DNA of 64,000 bases from Rhizobium hidalgonense (GTDB taxonomy: Bacteria > Pseudomonadota > Alphaproteobacteria > Rhizobiales > Rhizobiaceae): the NCBI RefSeq assembly GCF_002914525.1, contig NZ_LODW01000041.1, forward strand, positions 117,700-181,699, in the 5' to 3' direction. Under the pieces are notes generated by a model. That model worked only from the letters and a program-made list of their open reading frames with translations. It did no database searches and was not told the DNA's origin. Within the stretch, counting starts at the first letter, position 1; each line of letters begins with the position of its first letter. The position numbers and the translations under genes are program-made. Shown here piece after piece: positions 44,742-52,107 of the stretch.

Positions 44742-46610
44742 TCAGACACCCTGTTGGTCCCGTCCCATGTTGCCGAACCCATTCCATTTGAGACGGAATT
44801 TCGTAATCTTGGTCTTGCCGCCGCCGAGGCCGGCGCCGGCCACGGCGAATTGCGTTTCGGTGAAGCTGACGAATGGCTGGCCATGGGAAAGCGCTTCGAG
44901 GCTGCGGAGACCATGGCTGCCGAGCTGCATGCCGCCGGTAACCCAGATCGCTAGCCCCATGGCGGTCGCGAGCCGCAGCCCGTGCGATTGCGGCAGCATC
45001 GGCAGACCGTTCTCGATTGCATGGCGAACGACGATCAGCACCGTCACCGACAGATAGATCGAGAGGTTCATCGCGGTGAAAATATAAAAGCCCTGGGCGG
45101 CAGCGGCCTCGCTGGCCAGCGCCATGGCGACGGCGCAAAGCCCGGCGAGCGCGATATAGGGCGCGACCACGCGCAGCGGCAGAGACTGCTGCTGCTGCCT
45201 TCCTTTCGGCGTGATCCGGAAATCGACGAAGGAGCCGGAGATATGATCGCGCAAGGCTGCCAGGGTTCCGGCGAGCGACCACGGCCAGCGCAGGAAGATG
45301 AAGGCCAGCCCCTCCCAGCCGAACAGTTTCGCATTATGCGGCCTGAAAGTTCCCGTTGCCCGCCAGAAGAGGGCAAACAGTGTCAGCACGATCGATATCG
45401 GCGAGAAATGCAGCAGGAAATCCGGATAGGTGACGTTGATAAAGACATGGCCCGTCAGCAAGGCGGCGACCGGCAGCAGGAACATCACCGCCATGAAGGC
45501 GGAAAACAGCGGATACCACAGCTGCGAGAATACGAATTGAAATTTCAGCCGCCACGGCAGATGCGCGATGTAACGGCTGGAATGCTGCAGCAGAATAGTG
45601 ACGAGGCTGCGCGACCATTGGAATTCCTGGACGACGAGATCGGCAAAATTCGCCGGGCCGTCGCCGTGGGCGATCGCATCGACGGCATGCACGCCACGCC
45701 AGCCGCCGGCATTCATCATCAACGTCGTCGAATGGTCTTCGGCGAGTTCCGGACCGAGGCCGCCGATCTCGCGAAGCGCCGATGTGCGAACCGAATAATG
45801 CGAGCCGATGCAAAGCGGCGCCCAGCCATTGTTGTAACCCGTCTGCAGCGAACCGTGCAGGCTGGCCTCGGCATAGAGCCTGCCGCGCGCCGCCCAGCTC
45901 GTCGCGGCATTCGCATCACAAATGCTGGGCGCGGAGACATAACCGATGCCAGGGTCAGCGAAGGGACGCAGGACCTCGCGGAGATAGGTCGGCGTCGGCA
46001 CGTGATCGGCATCGAACTGGGCGACGAAATCGTAACGCGCATAGCCGAAATGGTCGTAGAAATAGGCAAGATTGCCTTCCTTGCAGCGCGTCCGGCGCGG
46101 CCAGGTCGCGCGATGGTAATCCGCCACCCCCTTTCGGGTGGAGATCAGCACGCCGTGCTCCGCGCACCAGCGCCGGGTCTCCTGCGAAGGATCTTCGTCG
46201 GCCAGCCAGACATCGAAATCGACGCCGATCTGGTCGAGCATCGCCTGCAGCGTGGCGCGGACAACGGCAAATGGCTCGGACGGCGCCTTGGTGACCACCA
46301 TCGCCACCCGCCCTTCCGGCAGCCGCACATGAGGGCTGACGGTCCGAGCGTTGAGGAAAATCAGGATGAAATAGGCCGGCACAAGGGTGATCCAGCCCAG
46401 CACGAGGGTGATGAGCACGAAGGCGGTCCAGGAAATGATGTGCGCCGACTGGCACCACCAGATCCAGAAATTGCCGAGTGTCGCCAGCCAGCAGAGGATG
46501 CCGAAGCCGTAAACGACGCGGTTCCAGCCGGCGAAGACAGGATCGAATGCCTCCGCGGAGGCGGCTTTCGCCGTCCTGGCACGCTGACCGATTTGCGAAC
46601 CAATGCTCAT
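44742..46610 (-). CDS. Family 2 glycosyltransferase, cellulose-synthase-like
   Basis: A 622-residue processive membrane glycosyltransferase. Two membrane segments (about 33-52 and 58-86) precede the catalytic domain, and several follow (350-560). Catalytic residues are DED (138-140), DAD (200-202) in FDADHVPTP and ED (291-292) in ELAEDHSTTL. The acceptor motif usually QxxRW is QEFQW here (328-332). It overlaps galE by 4 bases. It probably makes a beta-linked glycan; with GH26 and UDP-sugar enzymes nearby, a glucomannan is the best guess. Confidence 0.85.
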   Translation of the reverse strand: MSIGSQIGQRARTAKAASAEAFDPVFAGWNRVVYGFGILCWLATLGNFWIWWCQSAHIISWTAFVLITLVLGWITLVPAYFILIFLNARTVSPHVRLPEGRVAMVVTKAPSEPFAVVRATLQAMLDQIGVDFDVWLADEDPSQETRRWCAEHGVLISTRKGVADYHRATWPRRTRCKEGNLAYFYDHFGYARYDFVAQFDADHVPTPTYLREVLRPFADPGIGYVSAPSICDANAATSWAARGRLYAEASLHGSLQTGYNNGWAPLCIGSHYSVRTSALREIGGLGPELAEDHSTTLMMNAGGWRGVHAVDAIAHGDGPANFADLVVQEFQWSRSLVTILLQHSSRYIAHLPWRLKFQFVFSQLWYPLFSAFMAVMFLLPVAALLTGHVFINVTYPDFLLHFSPISIVLTLFALFWRATGTFRPHNAKLFGWEGLAFIFLRWPWSLAGTLAALRDHISGSFVDFRITPKGRQQQQSLPLRVVAPYIALAGLCAVAMALASEAAAAQGFYIFTAMNLSIYLSVTVLIVVRHAIENGLPMLPQSHGLRLATAMGLAIWVTGGMQLGSHGLRSLEALSHGQPFVSFTETQFAVAGAGLGGGKTKITKFRLKWNGFGNMGRDQQGV

Positions 46611-47590
46611 GCCTTTACCTCGAGCCCGAAAGTGGGACCGGCGGTGCGGATGATCGTATCGATATCCGAGAGAGCGGGCACAAAGCCGAGTTCCGCCTTC
46701 GCTCTTGCCGTGTCGGCAACGAGGATCGGCGGATCGCCGGCCCGGCGGGGGCGATAGCGGACGGGGACTTCACGGCCGGTCGCCCGATGGATGGCTTCGA
46801 GGATCTCGCGCACCGAGGTGCCGCGGCCGGAGCCGAGATTGACGCTGAGCGAGCCGCCATCGGCGATCAGATGATTGACGGCGGCAAGATGCGCCTGCGC
46901 GAGATCGCTGACGTGAATATAGTCACGCACGCAGGTTCCGTCTTCGGTGCGATAATCGGTGCCGAAGATATCGAGCCTCTCCAGCCTGCCTGCGGCGGCG
47001 AGAAGGGCGCGGGGGATAAGATGGGTTTCCGGCTGGTGGCGTTCGGCAAGCTCGCCATCCGGATCGGCGCCGGCCGCGTTGAAATAACGTAGCGCGGCGA
47101 AGCGGATGCCATAGGCGGCGGCAAAATCCTCGAGCGCCATCTCGAAGATCAGCTTGGTGCGGCCGTACGGATTGACCGGGTGCTGTGGTGTTTCCTCGCG
47201 TATCGGCAACGAGGCGGGGACGCCGTAAGTGGCGCAGCTGCTCGAGAAGACGATCCGGTCGATCTCCTGGTCGAGGCAGGCCTCGAGCAGCGTCAGGCTG
47301 CCGACGACGTTGTTGCGGTAATATTTCCTGGGCATCTCGACGGATTCGCCGACATAGGCATTGGCGCCGCAATGGATGACGCAATCGGGCGAAAACTCTG
47401 CGAGGGTCCGGCGCAGTGTGGCTGCATCGGCGAGGTCCGCCCGGATGAGCGGTCCCCAGCGGACGCTGTCGGCATGCCCCGTCGAGAGATTGTCGTAGGT
47501 GACCGGGACCATGCCGGCGCGCGACAGCGTTTTGCAGATATGACTGCCTATGAAACCGGCGCCGCCGGTAACCAAAATGTAGCGGGGCAT
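46607..47590 (-). CDS. galE: UDP-glucose 4-epimerase
   Basis: Interconverts UDP-glucose and UDP-galactose. The 327-residue SDR enzyme has ILVTGGAGFIGSHICKTLSR, YDNLSTGHADSVRWG, Ser in VFSSSCATYG, the YGRTKLIFEM catalytic pair and FAALRYFNAAGADPDGELAE. The ATG at 47590 was chosen at the Rossmann start; the longer frame overlaps the decarboxylase gene. It is translationally coupled to the glycosyltransferase gene. Confidence 0.93.
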   Translation of the reverse strand: MPRYILVTGGAGFIGSHICKTLSRAGMVPVTYDNLSTGHADSVRWGPLIRADLADAATLRRTLAEFSPDCVIHCGANAYVGESVEMPRKYYRNNVVGSLTLLEACLDQEIDRIVFSSSCATYGVPASLPIREETPQHPVNPYGRTKLIFEMALEDFAAAYGIRFAALRYFNAAGADPDGELAERHQPETHLIPRALLAAAGRLERLDIFGTDYRTEDGTCVRDYIHVSDLAQAHLAAVNHLIADGGSLSVNLGSGRGTSVREILEAIHRATGREVPVRYRPRRAGDPPILVADTARAKAELGFVPALSDIDTIIRTAGPTFGLEVKA

Positions 47591-47591
47591 C

Positions 47592-48614
47592 TCATACGGC
47601 CTCCGCCTTCTCGGCGCCGGCAAGCAAGCTGTCGAAATAACCGACGGTGCGCGCCAGACCGGCTTCAAGGCCGATGCGGGGCTGCCAGCCCAGTTCGGCC
47701 ATGGCCCTGGAGATATCCGGCCGCCGCTGGCGGGGATCATCGATAACCGCCGGCAGATGAACGATGCGTGAGCGCGAATTGGTGAGGTCGCGAACGATCT
47801 CCGCCAGGCGGCGAACGGTGATCTCGGCCGGATTGCCGAGGTTGATCGGGCCGTGGCAGGCACTGCCGGCGGCCGAGAAACGCAGGAAGCCCTCGACGAG
47901 ATCGTCGACATAGCAGAAGGAGCGGGTCTGATGACCGTCGCCATAGATCGTCAGATCTGCATTGCGCAAGGCCTGCACGATGAAATTGGAGACCACCCGG
48001 CCGTCATCCAGACGCATGCGCGGCCCATAGGTGTTGAAGATGCGGCCGACCTTGATGTCGACGCCGTAAGTCCGGTGATAGTCGAAGAACAAGGTTTCGG
48101 CGCTGCGCTTGCCTTCGTCGTAACAGGCGCGCGGTCCGATCGGATTGACATTGCCGCAATAGGATTCGGGCTGCGGGCTCTGGTTCGGGTCGCCATAGAC
48201 TTCCGATGTCGACGACTGAACGACGACCGCAGCGGTCTTGCAGGCGCAATCCAAGGTATTGACGGCGCCAAGCACGTTGGTAAGCAGCGTTCCCACAGGA
48301 TCCCGCTGATAGTCGGGCGGAGAGGCGGGCGAGGCGAAGTTGAAGATGAGCGAGGCTTCGATATCGAAGGGCTGGCGAACATCGTGCTCGACGAGGTGAA
48401 AACGGGCGTTCGATGCAAGGTGATCGACATTGACGCGCCGGCCGGTCGAAAAATTATCGAGGCAGATGACTCTGTCGCCGCGCTGTAGCAGCCTTTCGCA
48501 GAGATGCGAGCCGAGAAACCCGGCCCCACCGTTTACCAGGACGGTGCGTAACCCCTGGGGCACCGGTTTGCCCGATACTTCAGAATAGCCTTCGCTGGGA
48601 ACGAAACTACGCAT
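47592..48614 (-). CDS. UDP-glucuronate decarboxylase-like NAD-dependent epimerase/dehydratase
   Basis: A 340-residue SDR enzyme. VLVNGGAGFLGSHLCERLLQ binds NAD; SSTSEVYGDPNQSPQPE and CYDEGKRSAETLFFDYHR carry the catalytic Ser, Tyr and Lys. The sequence ACYDEGKR is characteristic of UDP-xylose synthases, which decarboxylate UDP-glucuronate. It is the first gene of the polysaccharide operon, one base before galE. A dTDP-glucose 4,6-dehydratase-like function is an alternative. Confidence 0.85.
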   Translation of the reverse strand: MRSFVPSEGYSEVSGKPVPQGLRTVLVNGGAGFLGSHLCERLLQRGDRVICLDNFSTGRRVNVDHLASNARFHLVEHDVRQPFDIEASLIFNFASPASPPDYQRDPVGTLLTNVLGAVNTLDCACKTAAVVVQSSTSEVYGDPNQSPQPESYCGNVNPIGPRACYDEGKRSAETLFFDYHRTYGVDIKVGRIFNTYGPRMRLDDGRVVSNFIVQALRNADLTIYGDGHQTRSFCYVDDLVEGFLRFSAAGSACHGPINLGNPAEITVRRLAEIVRDLTNSRSRIVHLPAVIDDPRQRRPDISRAMAELGWQPRIGLEAGLARTVGYFDSLLAGAEKAEAV

Positions 48615-48983
48615 TACAAACCCCTTCCCATGTTTTAGTCTTTTAATTTATTGATGCACTGCATGCCTTTCTTATCGTTGCTGATATTCGTCTTCCGACC
48701 ATTACATCACGAACAACTTTTGAGTTATTCTTTGGATAAGAGAATTAATATTTAAATGATAAGGTGATAACAGCCAAGGTCAACTTTAAAAATTGCAACT
48801 ATCCAAAATAACTACGCAATTATTCTTTAAAGTAACAAATGATTAATCATTTTCTATCTATTTTTCCCTTAGAACGAGTATCCGGATATTGCTCAAGCTT
48901 CACTCAATGAAGCTGGTCTAGAAGTAATGGGGAAGATCGGCCGCGCTGGACTGGGCGACCGGCCTTGCATCCGGGAGCGCCAT
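48615..48983. other. AT-rich spacer
   Basis: About 370 bases of strongly AT-rich DNA between divergent genes, with many A/T tracts at 48700-48870. It should hold the promoters of the polysaccharide operon and the lipoprotein-like gene. No open frame with coding character is seen. Confidence 0.6.
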
Positions 48984-49322
48984 ATGCGAGGGGTTTTGGC
49001 CATGTTGAAAAAACAAGCTGGAGCGCGGCCGAAGGGCTGGCGTCGATTTCATTTTGCGATGCTTGCCGGGGGGGCGACGTTTCTTGCGATCGGAACGACG
49101 GCCTGTACCGTCGTTAACGACGACTTAGCCCTGGTCGCGAAAAAGAACGTCGTCGTGGTCGAGGCGCCGCGTGTCTCGAAAGCCTTTGCCTATCCGGCAA
49201 ATCGGCCCGAACGCCCGGCTGCGCCAACGGTTCGCGTCGCCTATCACGGCTCAGCGCCTTATATCTGTTCTCCGAGCGGCTTCGGCCAGAAGTCGCGCTG
49301 CTTTGCACGTCCGCCCATCTGA
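48984..49322 (+). CDS. Small exported, lipoprotein-like hypothetical protein
   Basis: A 112-residue protein. A basic region is followed by a hydrophobic stretch FHFAMLAGGATFLAIGTTAC, where the Cys could be a lipobox cysteine. The C-terminal YHGSAPYICSPSGFGQKSRC resembles short cysteine-containing tails found in other rhizobial exported proteins. GGGAG lies six bases before the ATG at 48984; ATG at 49002 is also possible. It is followed by a convergent LuxR-type regulator. Confidence 0.6.
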   Translation: MRGVLAMLKKQAGARPKGWRRFHFAMLAGGATFLAIGTTACTVVNDDLALVAKKNVVVVEAPRVSKAFAYPANRPERPAAPTVRVAYHGSAPYICSPSGFGQKSRCFARPPI

Positions 49323-49382
49323 CGGAGCAATCAACCGCTACGGCGTTGTTTGCGCATCTGAATAGACGCGCGGCGCACTAGC

Positions 49383-50165
49383 TCAGTTGCGCCACCGGCC
49401 GGACATGTCGTCTTCGCCGGCGGGATGCTCGTTGAAGAAACGGGATGCAGCTTCCGTGCGGTTTCGGACGTTCATCTTCTTGTAGATGTTGCGGACGTGA
49501 ACCTTCACGGTGTTTTCGGACAGATGCAGCTTGTCGGCGATGATCTTGTTTTGCGTGCCCTTGCATATGAGATCCAGGATCTGAACCTCGCGCGTGGTCA
49601 AAGAGGAGATGCTGTCGCGTCTCAGCTTCAGCGCATTGGTGCGCGCCGCATCGACCGATTTTGTCTGATAGAGCGAAGGCTCCAGCTGGGTGTTCTTGTT
49701 GGTGAGACGATTGAGAAGGGCTGACGGAAAATGCTCGCCGCCCTTCATCAGCAGATCCACTGCGGCCATGAAGACATCGAGCCGCAGGTTGAGCGGCAGG
49801 ACACCATCGATGATCCTTGCCTCCACCAGGCGGCTGACATAGGGTTCGAGCATGTCGATCGCTTCGACGACAAGCCCGACAGAGGTCTCCGGGTGGTTTT
49901 CGCGGGCAGCCTGCAGCGCCTCATGAAGCTCGGGCGCAGGTATATGATAGAATAAAACGAGTTTTATATCGCTGGTATCTTTTTCCAGCATTGGCTTTGT
50001 GCTCGTTATGCTTGCTACATCACAATTCGGAAATTTCTTGGCCAGTGCTTCCACCATGCATTCCGAAAACAGATCCGGTTTGGCCACTACCAGTATAGTA
50101 TTTCCTGACGAACCCAACTTGGTACCTTGGTCGGTATTCTCAATTCCTGAGCCTGCCATGAACAT
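49383..50165 (-). CDS. LuxR-type transcriptional regulator
   Basis: A 260-residue regulator. The C-terminal LuxR helix-turn-helix (about 188-250) has SLTTREVQILDLICKGTQNK, LHLSENTVKVHVRNIYKKMN. The N-terminal half has a receiver-like order (NTILVVAKPDLFSECMVEAL, IKLVLFYHIPAP, GVLPLNLRLDVFMAAVDLLM). Canonical phosphorylation Asp residues are not clear, so it may work without phosphorylation or with a non-canonical signal. It is divergent from a type I secretion operon across an 836-base spacer and could control that operon or the polysaccharide genes. Confidence 0.82.
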   Translation of the reverse strand: MFMAGSGIENTDQGTKLGSSGNTILVVAKPDLFSECMVEALAKKFPNCDVASITSTKPMLEKDTSDIKLVLFYHIPAPELHEALQAARENHPETSVGLVVEAIDMLEPYVSRLVEARIIDGVLPLNLRLDVFMAAVDLLMKGGEHFPSALLNRLTNKNTQLEPSLYQTKSVDAARTNALKLRRDSISSLTTREVQILDLICKGTQNKIIADKLHLSENTVKVHVRNIYKKMNVRNRTEAASRFFNEHPAGEDDMSGRWRN

Positions 50166-51001
50166 ATACGCCTCCCCTTGCGTTACACTTTACTCAAACG
50201 TGGAGCGATAGCGGGTATTGGATAGTATGAAATGTCGGCCCCGGATGTCCCGCTTTTATTTTTTAGACATTTCTTAATAATGTTAATACGGATTGAGAAG
50301 GAAGGAAATGGCCCAAAGTGATTAGTTTTCGGGGGCAAAAAGCGATATGTTACAAAGCGTTGGTTGTATTTTTGGCAGGATGAATACTTCAAGGTTATAT
50401 TTGCTCTCACTATAGATAAGAGTCAAATGTAATATTTAAGTACAGATTGTTATATTTTCGGCCTGCGCGAAATGCCTGATTTGAGACAGGCGAGCGACGG
50501 AAGGCTCCCCTCAACCTAGCCGAGAATGCTGGAAATTCTGGATTGTTTGCGCTCACCGACGCCCCAGGCAAGGCGTCTCGCCTCTCCAGCGATAGGGCTA
50601 CCCAAACGGGGCCAGTCCGCCTTAGCCCGAATTAGCATCTATCGGATCCACATTTTTTACAGCAATCTCTGATCGTCGGCCAAGTGGCGACATGGAAAAG
50701 CCAGGTATCGGCGTGCGTTTTTGATACACGGCCTCCACTCATGGCAACTCAACAAAAACAACGCCTGAATACTCCTTATCCCGTCCAGGATGATGAGCTG
50801 GATATGTGCGGCCTTGTACTGAGTACGTGCGCTCCCAATACTAACGATTTGATCCAACAAGTCGCGACGTAACCGCAGATGACTGGTACCGAATACATCT
50901 GCCGATGTTAACCGCATCGGAGCGATGCGCGAGCAAAATCCCATTTGAGATGAGAGGGATTTCGAAAAGCTGCTCCGGTTTTTTTCTGGAGTTTCCGCGG
51001 A
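50166..51001. other. Long spacer upstream of the secretion operon
   Basis: The first 290 bases are AT-rich and probably hold the luxR-type promoter. A GACGCC/GGCGTC hairpin lies at 50558-50577. Open frames at 50657-51022 (minus) and 50684-50872 (plus) show no family resemblance or ribosome site and are not supported as genes. The rest may hold regulatory sites for the operon at 51002. Confidence 0.5.
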
Positions 51002-51964
51002 ATGTCTGATGATTACAAGCACGACCCGAAATCTTCGGGCGACGATATCACGAAGGTCGGCGCACTGGCCGACGGCTTTGCCAACAGCGCCATCAATTCA
51101 ACTGAAGTCGACGACGGCTCGACCGGTTATGTCGGCGGCGTCGCCAATGGCGACAATCGTGGCAATACCGACAACAGCGTCGACGTCGACATCACGGCCG
51201 AACTCTCCGCCAACAACGGCGACAATCGCGACAACGACTACGACTGGAGCTACAAGTCCGACGACGACACGAGCACCAAGACCACGACGATCACCGACAC
51301 CAGAAACGATTACGACTGGAGCTATGACAGCAAGTCGTACAGCGACAACGACACCAAGACGATCACCGACACCGATACGAAGACCGTCACCGACACCGAT
51401 ATCAAGACCGTTACCGATACGGACACCAAGACGGTCTCCGACAGCAACAACACGGCTGACAGCTTCAACAAGACGGACACCGACTTCGCCGTGCTCGAAG
51501 ACGTCAAGGACTTCGACAATCTCGGCATTGCCGGCGGCGACCTCACCTTCAATCTCGGCGACGATTTCTCCTTCACACTCGACGTCGACAGCATTCTGAA
51601 CAATTCGCTGAGCGGTGCGGGCAACGACAGCGGCTTCAGCGCCGTTCAGGCGAACCATCTGGCCGACCAGGATAGCGCCTGGAACATCAAGATGGAGAAC
51701 GAAGGCGCTCAGAACTACCTGAATGCCAATGCCGGCACCGCCGACAGCGCAGAAGGCATGGAGATGGACGGCCGGGGCTGGGATCTCAAGGCCGGCGACG
51801 ATGCCAGCGGCTCGAGCACAGCCGATGCTTCGGCGATCCTTGCCAATTCCGGCTTCCACCTCGAGCTCGTTCAGGGCGCGAACCTGCTCAGCAATACCGT
51901 CGACTCCAGCGTCATCGGCGGCAATTCTCATGCCTCCGACGTCGGCGAGGATACCGGCACCTGA
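51002..51964 (+). CDS. Asp/Thr-rich acidic repeat protein, putative type I secretion substrate
   Basis: A 320-residue protein with no signal peptide and few hydrophobic residues, highly rich in Asp, Thr, Ser and Asn. Two DYDWSY motifs occur (79-84 and 103-108), then four octads of the form KTVTDTDT (119-150). The region 165-200 is hydrophobic-alternating (LTFNLGDDFSFTLDVDS). The C-terminus lacks cysteines. It is first in an operon with another acidic protein, an ABC exporter and an HlyD adaptor, as expected for an exporter substrate. GGAG precedes the ATG by 10 bases. Confidence 0.7.
   Translation: MSDDYKHDPKSSGDDITKVGALADGFANSAINSTEVDDGSTGYVGGVANGDNRGNTDNSVDVDITAELSANNGDNRDNDYDWSYKSDDDTSTKTTTITDTRNDYDWSYDSKSYSDNDTKTITDTDTKTVTDTDIKTVTDTDTKTVSDSNNTADSFNKTDTDFAVLEDVKDFDNLGIAGGDLTFNLGDDFSFTLDVDSILNNSLSGAGNDSGFSAVQANHLADQDSAWNIKMENEGAQNYLNANAGTADSAEGMEMDGRGWDLKAGDDASGSSTADASAILANSGFHLELVQGANLLSNTVDSSVIGGNSHASDVGEDTGT
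51356..51451 (+). repeat. Four tandem octapeptide-coding repeats
   Basis: Four 24-base units code for KTITDTDT, KTVTDTDI, KTVTDTDT and KTVSDSNN in the acidic protein. Confidence 0.85.
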
Positions 51965-51988
51965 CACTGACCTCCAACGACCAAGACG

Positions 51989-52016
51989 AACTGCATCGGC
52001 TGGCGCTGGTGCAGTT
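51989..52016 (+). other. Hairpin between the two substrate genes
   Basis: AACTGCA and TGCAGTT (7-bp stem, 14-base loop), followed by a T-rich stretch. It may be a partial terminator setting relative expression. Confidence 0.4.
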
Positions 52017-52107
52017 TGACTGTTTGAAAACGATCTGACGACCACACCACGGCTCCCGGAGGGGCCGATTTCAAGGCCGATCGTCATTTCGAATGGGAGG
52101 CCGAACC

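Noticed and set aside
44982..46757. 591-codon open frame antisense to the glycosyltransferase
   Set aside because: Arg/Gly/Gln-rich composition typical of antisense frames in GC-rich DNA.
50684..50872. 62-codon plus-strand frame in the same spacer
   Set aside because: Too short, no ribosome site and no conserved pattern.
50657..51022. Minus-strand open frame in the spacer before the secretion operon
   Set aside because: No ribosome site, no family resemblance, and it overlaps the start of the supported gene at 51002.
51356..51451. Tandem repeat as a possible CRISPR array
   Set aside because: The 24-base units are contiguous, in frame and encode KTVTDTDT; there are no spacers.
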